Assembly (NCBI RefSeq): GCF_005049045.1
Contig: NZ_SUPK01000004.1
Location: 62,001-126,000 of the forward strand
From: Cohnella pontilimi
GTDB taxonomy: Bacteria; Bacillota; Bacilli; Paenibacillales; Paenibacillaceae
Reading direction: 5' to 3'
DNA: 64,000 nucleotides
The translations under genes and the position numbers were made by a program. Of this stretch, positions 26,423 through 35,707 are shown piece by piece (within the stretch, counting starts at the first letter, position 1; each line of letters starts with the position of its first letter). The notes under the pieces are model-generated. The model did no database searches. It was not told the origin of the DNA and was given only the letters and a program-made list of their open reading frames with translations.

Positions 26423-27223
26423 CTATTCGTCGTCATGGCCGTGCTTGTGTTCTATCCGGTCCCTGTTCTCGTGCTCACCCTTCTCGTCGTCATCCTCTTC
26501 ATTGTCGGGAGAGACCGCTTGCTGCACGGAGACGGACAGGAGATGCTCGGACGTGAGCATGGAGCCGAGTGATTTGTTCACTTGTTTGGTCAGTTCCACT
26601 TGCTGCGTCTGGATCTTCAAAGCTTCCGAATAGTTTTTGGCCTTCACCGCTTCATCAAAGCCGGTCTTGAGCTTAGCGGCCGTTGCTGCCGATTTGTCGA
26701 GCTGCTTGTCGGTGGCGAGCCAACGCTCGGCCTGCGAGGAGGCCTTGTCCAATTGCTTGCCAGGGAACAACCCGCTAAAGCTTTCATCCTCATCCGCCAG
26801 CTTCTCCAAAAGCGCCACGAGCGCCGCGTCAGCCTTGTATGGAGAGGTTGTGGCTGCCGGATCCGTCGTCGTTCCGCCCGTAGGCGCTGTCGTAGGCACA
26901 GGAGCCGTCGGTTCTGTCGGAGCGGGCGCCGCGGCTTCCGCTGGGGCCGGCTTCTGGGCCTGAGCCAAGGCGTCTTGCAGCTGCTTCAGCAATTGGATCC
27001 GGCTCTGTGTCAGTTTCTTAACCAGAGAAGCCTGCTGTTTCGTGAACTCGGCGTTCGCTTTGTCCAACGCCGCGCTTAGCTTCTTGAATTGTGCCTCATC
27101 TATTTTCTTAACCGGCTTTTTCTTTTTCGCAGATACGGCATGCGGTGCCGAAACCGCCGCGACCGCCGATGTCGCGAGGACTGCCGACAGTGCGATCAAG
27201 CTCGCCTTCACGATTTTCTTCAT
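26423..27223 (-). CDS. Secreted coiled-coil protein under c-di-GMP riboswitch control (paralogue 1)
   Basis: Exported protein of about 266 aa, not in a named family. It has a signal peptide (about 1-32, ending AVSAKKKK), an alpha-helical region, a Pro/Ala/Thr linker (about 90-125), a second helical domain (ALLEKLADEDESFSGLF..., AERWLATDKQLDKSAATAAKL, YSEALKIQTQQVELTKQVNKSL) and an acidic/His tail. The ATG at 27223 has GGGAGG 10 nt upstream. It is a paralogue of the gene at 31694-32419: same domain order, and SLADRWIASAKQADK there corresponds to AERWLATDKQLDK here. Both sit behind a class I c-di-GMP riboswitch, so a biofilm or surface role is likely. Confidence 0.82.
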   Translation of the reverse strand: MKKIVKASLIALSAVLATSAVAAVSAPHAVSAKKKKPVKKIDEAQFKKLSAALDKANAEFTKQQASLVKKLTQSRIQLLKQLQDALAQAQKPAPAEAAAPAPTEPTAPVPTTAPTGGTTTDPAATTSPYKADAALVALLEKLADEDESFSGLFPGKQLDKASSQAERWLATDKQLDKSAATAAKLKTGFDEAVKAKNYSEALKIQTQQVELTKQVNKSLGSMLTSEHLLSVSVQQAVSPDNEEDDDEKGEHENRDRIEHKHGHDDE

Positions 27224-27270
27224 CTCACGCATCCTCCCGAAACAAAATAAAAGGCAGCAAAAAAACACCC

Positions 27271-27357
27271 TTTGGCAACCCGGCCGTCGTAGCGTACGCC
27301 TTAGACCCGTGGCTTTGCGTCCCCGCCTTTCGGCGGGTTTGCCTTTATCAGCAGTGC
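27271..27357 (-). ncRNA. Cyclic di-GMP-I (GEMM-I) riboswitch
   Basis: On the minus strand the conserved core is present: GGCAAACC at the 5' side of P1, a GAAA tetraloop closing CCGCC/GGCGG, GGACGCAAAGCC, GGTCTA, and GGGTTGCC closing P1. A tract of seven T follows within 10 bases, suggesting control at transcription termination. It lies in the leader of the secreted-protein gene at 27223. Confidence 0.92.
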
Positions 27358-27411
27358 TTTTCGCACCTTTTCGACACCCCTATGGTAATTCACCCAGGCA
27401 ACATTTGTAAA

Positions 27412-27945
27412 TCAACCTTGTCGATTTTGAGTCATTGGACCTAGCTCGGTTAGCGTCAGCAGAACATGCCGGACCAGCTCCGGAATATCCCCCATTTGCT
27501 CCTCATCGATTTGACGCGCGAAGCGAATCTCCACCGTATTACGATAAACGGCCGGCTCCGTCCCGTATACGAAGCTCAAAGTCTGCACGGGCGGAATGTC
27601 CGGCTGCCAGATCCTCTCCACCACCTGCCGGATCTGCTCGCATTGCGATGCGGGATCTTCCACCTCCAGCAAAAAGCGAACACTCAGCTCGCAGCCCGGC
27701 GTCTTGCCCGGTATTTCCAAAATTTCCGCCGCCAGCTCTTTTAGCGGAGCTACCAGACGAATTTCGGCTTGTATCCCATCGTTGCCCGTCAACGCGAACA
27801 AAACGGCGAACTCTCTTCCCATAACCGACAGCTCCAGCCGGTCGGTCCGGCCGGTGATCCGGATTTGCCCGGCGAGATTATCCAAATCGTATAGATGATT
27901 CTCAAAACCGACCTTCAAGTTGTCAAACACGGTAGGATCGAACAT
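27412..27945 (-). CDS. Hypothetical protein (177 aa)
   Basis: Not recognised. It is a soluble protein with alternating strands and helices (FDNLKVGFENHLYDLDNLAGQIRITGRTDRLELSVMG...), ending with repeated acidic helices (IPELVRHVLLTLTELGPM). No signal peptide or membrane segment. The start chosen is the ATG at 27945 with GGAG 8 nt upstream; a frame extending to 28188 lacks any site. It is upstream of the riboswitch 1 transcript and divergent from the lipoprotein gene. Confidence 0.7.
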   Translation of the reverse strand: MFDPTVFDNLKVGFENHLYDLDNLAGQIRITGRTDRLELSVMGREFAVLFALTGNDGIQAEIRLVAPLKELAAEILEIPGKTPGCELSVRFLLEVEDPASQCEQIRQVVERIWQPDIPPVQTLSFVYGTEPAVYRNTVEIRFARQIDEEQMGDIPELVRHVLLTLTELGPMTQNRQG

Positions 27946-28132
27946 CGTGCGTCTCCTCTCTTCACTTCCATGATCATGACGATTGTTTCGTCGTTCCTTC
28001 GACCTATTCTCAAGACCCCAGTCCCGAAAACATCGACAAACTTCGAGGGAATCGGCAGGAATTTGCCGTGTGTCTGTAGAATATTTCCTGTTCATAGGTA
28101 TCGTATCAGATAAAAATGTAGGGGTGTATCGA

Positions 28133-28516
28133 GTGAAAAAGCTATCCGTGCTGTTATTCTGTTGTTTATTATTGGCCGCATGCGGCAATGGAAAAACCGA
28201 TGGCTCGAATGCAGCCGAGGCACATCAATCCCACAAGCCCTCATTGGACGCAAAAGTGGAAGTGAACGGTCATGACGTGAAGGTAACCGTCACCACCGAT
28301 ATGACCATTTCGAAGAATCATTATGGACAAGCCCGCCAAGACGGCGAGGGCCACATTCATATGTATTTGGACGGCGGAGAAAAAATGGGCGTGAAAGCAC
28401 CGGAGCATGTAATCCCCAACGTACCGACCGGCCACCACAGCCTCAAGGTATCTCTTCACAACAATGACCATACGCCGTACGACGTCACGAAGACGTACGA
28501 GTTCGAGGTCAAATAA
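28133..28516 (+). CDS. Lipoprotein with YtkA-like domain
   Basis: Exported lipoprotein of 127 aa: signal ending in lipobox LLAAC, then a beta-rich domain (LDAKVEVNGHDVKVTVTTDM, DGEGHIHMYLDGG, GHHSLKVSLHNNDHTPY) similar to the YtkA fold, with several His that could bind metal. The start is GTG at 28133, 7 nt after AGGGGTG. It lies 23 bp upstream of the histidine kinase gene and may be its sensory partner or simply part of the same operon. Confidence 0.8.
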   Translation: MKKLSVLLFCCLLLAACGNGKTDGSNAAEAHQSHKPSLDAKVEVNGHDVKVTVTTDMTISKNHYGQARQDGEGHIHMYLDGGEKMGVKAPEHVIPNVPTGHHSLKVSLHNNDHTPYDVTKTYEFEVK

Positions 28517-28539
28517 CGATTCTTTAGAGGAGACCCGTC

Positions 28540-30042
28540 GTGCTGCGTAATCTCAAACTCAAACTTCAAACCCGAATCCTGCTCTCGGTCAGCCTGGTCA
28601 CGATCCTCATGATGGGCGCGGTCGTCTGGTTCGATTCCTACAGCCTGCAGAAATCGGTAGAAGAAACGTACATGAGCCAGCTGGACGGCATGACCACGGC
28701 GATCAACGGGAGATACGAGGAATCGCATAACCCGAAGGACGTTCAGCAAATTTTCGATTATATCCAATTTAAAAATCCGAAAGTGCTTCAGCTGACATTA
28801 TACGGAAAAGACGAAATCACTGCGTCGACGGACCGGACCAAAATCAAAAAGCCGACCCCGATGCACATCCAAAGCACGCTCGCTTCCCTCAAAAAGACAA
28901 GGCTTACGCATTTGCCCGCGGACAATGACGGATTGAACAAAGATCTGCTCATGTCCCCTTTGAAGGAAGACGGAATGACGATGGGAGCGATCGAGCTTGT
29001 GCTCGACACTTCCGAAAGCGCTGCGCTCGTCCAGAATCGGATTCGGATCATCATCCTCATGAGCTCTTCCATCACGATTTTGCTCTTGGTGGTGCTTTAC
29101 TTCATCATCCGCGGGCGGCTGATCCGGCCGCTCATGAAATTGAGGAACGCGGCACTATCCGTCAAGCAAGGGGCGGCTTATAAAGATATCTCCTTAAATG
29201 CCAGCCAGGAGATCAACATCGTGGCCTCAGCCTTTAACGAAATGGTGCACGACCTGGAAAGCCGTTATCTCGAGTTGCAGCTCGCCATGAAGCAGCTGGT
29301 CGAATCCGAGAAAATGGTCGCGCTCGGTAATCTTGTCGCGGGCGTTTCTCACGAAATCAATACACCGATCGGAATCGGCGTTACCGCGGCTTCCTTCATG
29401 GAAGAGAAATCGAAGCAGTTTCAGACACTCTACCGGGAAAATAGGATGAAAAAATCGGATCTGGAAGAATACCTGAACACGGTGCGCGAAACGACGGGCA
29501 TGATCCAGGCCAATCTGCACCGCGCCTCTGAGCTGATCCGCAGCTTCAAGCAGGTAGCCGTGGACCGGTCGGTCGACACGAAACGAAGATTCAACATGAA
29601 AGAGTACATCAAAGATGTCCTGATCAGCCTGCAGCCGAACCTGAAGAAAACGAAGCATCACGTGACGGTGCGGGGCAATGAAGGCATCGAGGTGCTGAGC
29701 GATCCCGGAGCGATCTCGCAAATGATTACGAATTTGATCATGAACTCGCTCATTCACGCCTACGGCCCGGATGACGAAGGGCATATCTCGATCGACGTCA
29801 TTCAAGACGATCAGGAACTGATCATTCAATATTCCGATGACGGTAAAGGAATGCCCGAAGAAGTGGTCGAGCAAATCTTTCATCCTTTCTTCACGACCAA
29901 CCGCGGCGGAGGAGGAACCGGGCTGGGCATGCACATCGTGTACAACCTCGTGACCCAGTCACTCGGCGGTACGATACGATGCGAGAGCAAAGTCGGCACC
30001 GGCACCACCTTTTATATCCAAATTCCACTGAATGAGGGATGA
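28540..30042 (+). CDS. Sensor histidine kinase (500 aa)
   Basis: Membrane kinase. N-terminal transmembrane helix (about 13-31), extracytoplasmic sensor domain (about 32-165), second helix (about 168-190), HAMP linker, coiled coil, HisKA-type dimerisation region with the phospho-His in VAGVSHEINTPIG, and a HATPase domain with N-box NLIMNSLIHA, DDGKGMP and GGTGLGMHIV. Start GTG with GAGGAGA upstream. It overlaps the HD-GYP regulator region and almost certainly phosphorylates it. Confidence 0.92.
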   Translation: MLRNLKLKLQTRILLSVSLVTILMMGAVVWFDSYSLQKSVEETYMSQLDGMTTAINGRYEESHNPKDVQQIFDYIQFKNPKVLQLTLYGKDEITASTDRTKIKKPTPMHIQSTLASLKKTRLTHLPADNDGLNKDLLMSPLKEDGMTMGAIELVLDTSESAALVQNRIRIIILMSSSITILLLVVLYFIIRGRLIRPLMKLRNAALSVKQGAAYKDISLNASQEINIVASAFNEMVHDLESRYLELQLAMKQLVESEKMVALGNLVAGVSHEINTPIGIGVTAASFMEEKSKQFQTLYRENRMKKSDLEEYLNTVRETTGMIQANLHRASELIRSFKQVAVDRSVDTKRRFNMKEYIKDVLISLQPNLKKTKHHVTVRGNEGIEVLSDPGAISQMITNLIMNSLIHAYGPDDEGHISIDVIQDDQELIIQYSDDGKGMPEEVVEQIFHPFFTTNRGGGGTGLGMHIVYNLVTQSLGGTIRCESKVGTGTTFYIQIPLNEG

Positions 30043-30046
30043 CAGC

Positions 30047-31612
30047 ATGCCTAACGACCAACAGGACGAATTCCTGACATTTGCCGACGAAGAACAGGCG
30101 GCATCGCACTCGTCGGCCACGCACAACGATAAATGGAAAGTCATTATCGTGGACGATGAACAAGAGGTTCATCAGCTGACGCGCATGGTTTTGAACGATT
30201 TCGAATTCGACGGCAAACGTCTCGAGTTTCTGAGCGCCTACACCGAAGCCGAGGCGATGCGCACGATCGCGGACCATCCGGATACGGCCATCATTTTGCT
30301 CGATGTGGTGATGGATCAGGACGACAGCGGCCTGAAAATCGTCAAATACATTCGCGAGCAGCTGAAATTTCAATCGGTCCGGATCATTCTCCGTACGGGA
30401 CAGCCGGGACAGGCGCCGGAACGGATGGTCATCAGCAACTACGACATCAACGATTACAAAGAAAAAACCGAGCTGACCACGCAGAAGCTTTTTACGACCG
30501 TCATGACGGCTTTACGTTCTTACCGGGACATCATGGTGATCGAAAACAACAAAATCGGGCTGGAAAAGATCATCAAGTCGTCGGCGGACCTGTTCGAGCT
30601 CAAGTCGCTCAAGAAGTTCGCATCCGGCGTGCTCCAGCAGCTCACCTCCATTTTGAATCTGAATAGGAACGCGCTGCACTGTAACAGCTTTGCCGTAGCC
30701 AAGGGCCAAGAGGACATTTATATTCTCGCGGCCACCGGCGATTATGCGTGCGATGACTGCGAAGAGATCCGCGACCTCATTCCGCATCATGTGCTGAGAA
30801 GCATCGAAAATACGTTTCGGGACAAAAAAGGGGGGTTTTATGACGATCATTTCACTTGTTACTTCCAAAGCAAGACGGGCAGCGAAAATGTGATTTACTT
30901 CGAAGGGTCCAAGAAGTTGAACGAGTGGAACCGGTACTTGATTGAAATTTATACTTCCAATGTATCGGTAGCTTTCGAGAATTTGTACTTGAACGAGGAA
31001 GTCGAAAATACGCAGCGGGAGATTATTTTCACCTTGGGCGAAATTGCGGAAACACGATCCCGGGAAACGGGCTTTCACGTCAAACGCGTGGCGGAATATT
31101 CGAAGCTGCTGGCGCTTAAATACGGGCTGCCGGAAGAAGAAGCCGAGCTGATCCGGCTGGCCTCCTCCATGCACGACGTGGGCAAAGTCGCGATTCCCGA
31201 CGAAATCATGAACAAGCCGGGCAAGCTGACGACTGAAGAGTTCGAAGTGATGAAAGAACACGCAATTTATGGCTACACCATGCTGAACCACACGAAGAGC
31301 AAAATGATCCAAACCGCCGCTATCATCGCCCATCAGCATCACGAGAAATACAACGGTACGGGGTACCCGAACGGCTTGGCCGGCGAAAACATTCATCTGT
31401 ACGGCCGCATCGTGGCACTTGCCGACGTGTTCGACGCACTGGGCAGCGAGCGGGTGTACAAGCGGCCTTGGACGAACGAGGAGATTCTCTCTTACTTCCA
31501 GAAGGAACGCGGCGGGCATTTCGATCCCGGGCTGGTGGATATGTTTTTCGAAATTTTGCCGGACATTATGAAAATCAAGGAACAGTACGCCGATCCGAAT
31601 CAACCGGTATGA
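30047..31612 (+). CDS. Response regulator with DUF3369 and HD-GYP domain (c-di-GMP phosphodiesterase)
   Basis: Protein of 521 aa. An N-terminal receiver domain (IIVDDEQ acidic pocket, phospho-Asp in ILLDVVMD, Lys in YKEKTE) is followed by a DUF3369-type middle region with GAF-like features and a C-terminal HD-GYP domain with SMHDVGK, the HAIYGYTML helix, AHQHHEKYNGTGYP and ALADVFDALGSERVYK. HD-GYP proteins hydrolyse c-di-GMP. All metal-binding His/Asp positions look intact. It lies between two c-di-GMP riboswitch genes. ATG at 30047 with GAGGG 8 nt upstream. Confidence 0.93.
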   Translation: MPNDQQDEFLTFADEEQAASHSSATHNDKWKVIIVDDEQEVHQLTRMVLNDFEFDGKRLEFLSAYTEAEAMRTIADHPDTAIILLDVVMDQDDSGLKIVKYIREQLKFQSVRIILRTGQPGQAPERMVISNYDINDYKEKTELTTQKLFTTVMTALRSYRDIMVIENNKIGLEKIIKSSADLFELKSLKKFASGVLQQLTSILNLNRNALHCNSFAVAKGQEDIYILAATGDYACDDCEEIRDLIPHHVLRSIENTFRDKKGGFYDDHFTCYFQSKTGSENVIYFEGSKKLNEWNRYLIEIYTSNVSVAFENLYLNEEVENTQREIIFTLGEIAETRSRETGFHVKRVAEYSKLLALKYGLPEEEAELIRLASSMHDVGKVAIPDEIMNKPGKLTTEEFEVMKEHAIYGYTMLNHTKSKMIQTAAIIAHQHHEKYNGTGYPNGLAGENIHLYGRIVALADVFDALGSERVYKRPWTNEEILSYFQKERGGHFDPGLVDMFFEILPDIMKIKEQYADPNQPV

Positions 31613-31613
31613 A

Positions 31614-31660
31614 AAAACGTCCCGTTGCCCCACGTTGGGGTGAACGGGACGTTTGCTTTT
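31614..31660. terminator. Bidirectional terminator
   Basis: AAACGTCCCGTT...AACGGGACGTTT, flanked by A-rich and T-rich sides. It ends the HD-GYP transcript and probably also the convergent secreted-protein transcript. Confidence 0.85.
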
Positions 31661-31693
31661 GCTGGATGCTCGTTGCTGATTGCTGGGAGCAGC

Positions 31694-32419
31694 TTATCTG
31701 TATACGTCGTGGTAGACGGAATTGTCGGTGTATCTGCCGTCGTATGAATCGCCGCTGTCGGAATAGTCGCTGCCCGATTCGACGTCGCTCTGCGCGCTCA
31801 ACACATCGTCGAAAACGGAGTAAATATCGCTGTCTACGGACAGTATGGATTTCAGAACCTCGTTGATTTTCTTATCCAGGCTGATTTGCTGCGAACGCAC
31901 GTTCAAGGCTTCCTGATATTTTTTGTCTTTCACGTAGCTGTTATAGGTGGTGGTCAGTTTGTCGTAGGAAGCGGTCAGTTTGTCCGCCTGCTTCGCGGAA
32001 GCGATCCACCTGTCGGCGAGGGAAGATAACTGATCCAGCTCGTCCTGAAGGAAATATTCCTGCACGCTCGCATCCTGATCGGACAACTTCACGAGCGTGT
32101 CGGTGAAGAATGTGTACATTTCGTCTTCCGTAGCACCGGCTGCCGTCGGATCCCCGAAAATTTCCCCGATTTGTCCTGTCAAAATCTCAATGTGCTGCGT
32201 GAGCAACCCGTAAAGATAGTTTTGATCTTTTTTGACTGCGTTGCTCGTCTTCGCCAACTCGGCCAGCTTCTTCTTAAATACGCCGGCGTCCATTTTGCGG
32301 GCCGGGGCCGATTTTTTCGCCGCGGCTACAGATATGGAAGGTGAAACAGCCGCGGTTGCGGTCGATACTGCGAGGACAAGCGTAAGTGCGATGAATCCGG
32401 TTTTAAGCCATTTGTTCAT
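31694..32419 (-). CDS. Secreted helical protein under c-di-GMP riboswitch control (paralogue 2)
   Basis: Exported protein of 241 aa, paralogue of the gene at 26423-27223. Signal peptide (about 1-33, ending ISVAAAKK), helical middle (TFFTDTLVKLSDQDASVQEYF, LADRWIASAKQADKLTASYDKL, YQEALNVRSQQISLDKKINEVL) and a Ser/Asp/Tyr-rich tail. It lacks the Pro/Thr linker of paralogue 1. AGGAGG is 11 nt before the ATG. Behind the second c-di-GMP riboswitch; likely an extracellular matrix or surface protein. Confidence 0.82.
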   Translation of the reverse strand: MNKWLKTGFIALTLVLAVSTATAAVSPSISVAAAKKSAPARKMDAGVFKKKLAELAKTSNAVKKDQNYLYGLLTQHIEILTGQIGEIFGDPTAAGATEDEMYTFFTDTLVKLSDQDASVQEYFLQDELDQLSSLADRWIASAKQADKLTASYDKLTTTYNSYVKDKKYQEALNVRSQQISLDKKINEVLKSILSVDSDIYSVFDDVLSAQSDVESGSDYSDSGDSYDGRYTDNSVYHDVYR

Positions 32420-32467
32420 GTTGGATTTCCTCCTATGGAATGAAAAATTGCATAGAAAAAAACACCC

Positions 32468-32554
32468 TTTGGCAACCCAGCCGTCTTAGCTCTCGCCTTA
32501 GACCTGAGGCTTTGCGTCCCCGCCTTTCGACGGGTTTGCCGTTATCAGTCGTGC
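32468..32554 (-). ncRNA. Cyclic di-GMP-I (GEMM-I) riboswitch, second copy
   Basis: Minus-strand core: GGCAAACCCG, GAAA tetraloop, GGGGACGCAAAGCC, GGTCTA, GGGTTGCC. The 3' flank AAAGGGTGTTTTTTT is identical to that of the first copy, so both use the same read-out mechanism. It heads the secreted-protein gene that starts at 32419. The rest of the 388-bp gap (32555-32807) shows nothing beyond the odhA ribosome site. Confidence 0.92.
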
Positions 32555-32807
32555 TTTATCATAAGACTATCGTAATGAGTCTATAGTAATATATTGGAAC
32601 TAGATTTGTAAATAGCGGAAAATTTAAAGGAAGAAAACGGATATCGGCCGATAGAATGCGGGACGAATGGGAACCAATATATAGAAAACGACTTTAACCG
32701 GGGATGACGATCACGCCTCCGCCCTTTTACCGAGAGGGAAAAATGGGTATCGAAATACAGAAGATCCCTGTCGGGATTCGAAGACGATGATAATCGAGGG
32801 ATGCACA

Positions 32808-35702
32808 ATGCCAAACGAACAACGAAACAGCCGGGAGCTGTGGAGGCAGTTTGCCGGCCCGAACCTCGGCTACATCCAGCAGCAATATGAAATTTACGCG
32901 GAAAATCCGGAGGCGGTGAACCCCAAGTATCGCGAATGGTTCGAGCGCTGGGGAGCGCCGGAGATCGATGCGGATGCGGCTCCGCCTGCCGTCACGGCTG
33001 AACGGCCGGCCGGCCCGTCGGTGGACGCCCGTCTGCTCAAGCAAGCGATCGCGGCGGGCAAGCTTGTCTGGAACATTCGCTCTTACGGCCATTTGGCCGC
33101 CGATATCGATCCGCTGGAAATCGGGCCGCGGGCGGAAGCCCGGATGCTCGAGCCGGAATCGTACGGCTTGACCAAGCGCGATCTTGCGGCGTTGCCGGCG
33201 GAATGGGTGTGGGAAGACGCGCCTTACCCGCTGCAGAACGGCTGGCAGGCGATCGAGAAGCTGATGGCCGCTTATACGGGAACGCTCGCCTACGAGTTCA
33301 ACCACGTACAGGACGAGAAAGAACGGAAATGGCTGAACCGTCAAGCTGAAGCGGAGCTCCCCTCTTCCTCGCCCGGTTCGGACCAGCGCAAAGGGCTGTT
33401 GAAGAAGCTCATCGCTTCGGAGCAGTTCGAGGACTTTCTGCATCGAACGTTCGTCGGACAGAAACGGTTTTCGTCGGAAGGACTCGATGTGCTGCCGGCG
33501 CTCATGGACGAGATTATCCATGAGCTGACCAATGACGGAGCGCGGCACATTCTCATGGGCATGGCCCACCGCGGACGCTTGAACGTGCTTGCCCATGTGC
33601 TGGGCAAGCCGTACGGCAATATTTTTTCGGAATTTCATCATTCGCCGAACAAAAACCTGATCCCGTCGGAAGGCTCGATCGGCATCAACTACGGATGGAC
33701 CGGGGACGTGAAATACCATCTGGGCGCCAACCGCTCCATTCCGTCCGGGCAGACGGCCGAAACCCGACTCACGCTGGCCAACAATCCGAGCCATCTGGAG
33801 TTCGTCAACCCGGTGGTCGGCGGGTTTACCCGTGCGGCGCAGGAGGATCGGAGCGCGCCGGGGTACCCCTCGCAGCGGGAAGAGAAGGCGGCGGCCATCG
33901 TGATTCACGGCGACGCCGCATTTCCGGGAGAAGGTATCGTGGCGGAGACGCTCAATTTCAACAATTTGCGCGGCTACTCGAACGGCGGAACGATTCATGT
34001 GATCGCGAACAACAAGATCGGCTTCACCACCGAAAGCCACGATTCCCGCTCGACGCACTATGCCAGTGATTTGGCCAAAGGCTTCGAGATTCCGATCGTT
34101 CACGTCAACGCGAACGACCCGGAAGCCTGCATTAAAGCCGCACGTCTCGCAGCGGAGTATCGGACGCTGTTCCATAAAGATTTTTTGATCGATTTGGTCG
34201 GGTACCGGCGTCATGGCCACAATGAGACCGACGATCCGGAGACGACGCAGCCGCTGATTTACCGGAAAGTGAAAGCTGCGCCGAGCGTAAGCGTGCTGTA
34301 TGCGGACAAGCTGGTTCGCGAGGGCGTGCTTGGCGCCGACGAAGTCGAGCAAATGCGACAGGAGGCGCTGGACCGCCTCAAGGAAGCCTACGAGGAGATC
34401 AAGCAAAAGGATTACGAGGATCCGGTCCATCAGCCGGCCAAAGTGCAGCAGACCCCTCCGGAAAGCCCGGTTAAAGCCGAAACCGGCGTTCCTGTCGAGA
34501 CGCTGCGCCGGATCAACGCGGATTTGCTGAAGCGGCCGGAAGGTTTCCATGTGTATCCGAAGCTTCAGCGGATTTTGGAGCGTCGGGCGGACGCCTTGAA
34601 CGACGGCGAAAAAGTGGACTGGGCGCATGCGGAGACTTTAGCGTTCGCGACCATTCTCGCGGACGGACGGCCGATCCGGCTGAGCGGCCAGGATGCGGAA
34701 CGCGCGACGTTCGCCCACCGCAATCTGGTGCTGCACGATATCGAGACGGGCGCCGCCTATTGCCCGCTTCACGGGCTGCCGGATGCCAAGGCCTCGTTCG
34801 CCATCCATAACAGTCCGCTGTCCGAAGCGGGCGTACTTGGCTTCGAATACGGGTACAACGTGTATGCTCCGGAGACGATGGTGATTTGGGAGGCGCAGTT
34901 CGGCGACTTCGCTAACGCCGCGCAGGTGCTGATCGACCAGTTCATCTCCGCGGGACGGTCCAAATGGTCGCAGAGATCCAGCTTGACCATGCTGCTCCCG
35001 CACGGCTATGAAGGCCAAGGGCCGGAGCATTCGAGCGCGCGGCTCGAGCGGTTCTTGCAACTGAGCGCCGAAGAGAACTGGACGGTCGCTTACCTTTCTT
35101 GCGCCGCGCAATACTTTCATCTGCTCCGTCGTCAGGCCGCGTTGTGCGGGACCGACGAAGCGCGGCCGCTCGTGCTTATGGCGCCGAAGAGTCTGATCCG
35201 CAACCCGCGCGTCGCTTCTCCCGCGGCGGAGTTCAGCTCGGGATCGTTCCGGCCGGTGCTGGAGAATCCCGGGACTGGCGATTCGCCCGAGCTGGTGGAA
35301 CGGCTCGTCCTGTGCAGCGGCAAGGTTGCGATCGACCTGGCGGAAGCGCTGGAGAAGCCGGCCGATGAAGTCAAGGAGCGGCGCGATTGGCTGCACGTCG
35401 TCCGGGTGGAGCAGCTGTACCCTTTTCCGGCGGAAGATATTCGGGCGATAGTGGAGCGGATGCCCAAGCTCAAAGAGATTTGCTGGGTGCAAGAGGAGCC
35501 GAAAAATATGGGCGCTTGGAGCTACATGGAGCCCCATGTATGGGCATTGGCGCCGGCAGGCGTGACCGTCAGCTATATCGGGCGTCCCGAGCGCTCGAGC
35601 CCGGCCAGCGGGTTCCAGCAGGTTCACAGCTTCGAGCAGCAGATGCTCCTTTCGCACGCATTGACCTATAGTAAGCGTTTGGCGCAGACAACGGGGAGGT
35701 AA
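32808..35702 (+). CDS. odhA: 2-oxoglutarate dehydrogenase E1 component
   Basis: Thiamin-diphosphate enzyme of 964 aa that decarboxylates 2-oxoglutarate in the TCA cycle. It starts with the E1-typical [23 protein letters not shown]. Core motifs are [15 protein letters not shown], the diphosphate-binding region [28 protein letters not shown] and the C-terminal transketolase half (LFQYG-like region [48 protein letters not shown]). ATG at 32808 with GAGGG upstream; an extension to 32787 lacks support. Co-transcribed with odhB. Confidence 0.97.
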   Translation: MPNEQRNSRELWRQFAGPNLGYIQQQYEIYAENPEAVNPKYREWFERWGAPEIDADAAPPAVTAERPAGPSVDARLLKQAIAAGKLVWNIRSYGHLAADIDPLEIGPRAEARMLEPESYGLTKRDLAALPAEWVWEDAPYPLQNGWQAIEKLMAAYTGTLAYEFNHVQDEKERKWLNRQAEAELPSSSPGSDQRKGLLKKLIASEQFEDFLHRTFVGQKRFSSEGLDVLPALMDEIIHELTNDGARHILMGMAHRGRLNVLAHVLGKPYGNIFSEFHHSPNKNLIPSEGSIGINYGWTGDVKYHLGANRSIPSGQTAETRLTLANNPSHLEFVNPVVGGFTRAAQEDRSAPGYPSQREEKAAAIVIHGDAAFPGEGIVAETLNFNNLRGYSNGGTIHVIANNKIGFTTESHDSRSTHYASDLAKGFEIPIVHVNANDPEACIKAARLAAEYRTLFHKDFLIDLVGYRRHGHNETDDPETTQPLIYRKVKAAPSVSVLYADKLVREGVLGADEVEQMRQEALDRLKEAYEEIKQKDYEDPVHQPAKVQQTPPESPVKAETGVPVETLRRINADLLKRPEGFHVYPKLQRILERRADALNDGEKVDWAHAETLAFATILADGRPIRLSGQDAERATFAHRNLVLHDIETGAAYCPLHGLPDAKASFAIHNSPLSEAGVLGFEYGYNVYAPETMVIWEAQFGDFANAAQVLIDQFISAGRSKWSQRSSLTMLLPHGYEGQGPEHSSARLERFLQLSAEENWTVAYLSCAAQYFHLLRRQAALCGTDEARPLVLMAPKSLIRNPRVASPAAEFSSGSFRPVLENPGTGDSPELVERLVLCSGKVAIDLAEALEKPADEVKERRDWLHVVRVEQLYPFPAEDIRAIVERMPKLKEICWVQEEPKNMGAWSYMEPHVWALAPAGVTVSYIGRPERSSPASGFQQVHSFEQQMLLSHALTYSKRLAQTTGR

Positions 35703-35707
35703 CGTCG

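Noticed and set aside
32727-34628. 633-aa leftward frame over odhA
   Set aside because: Antisense shadow of odhA with His/Arg/Gln-rich composition and no family resemblance.
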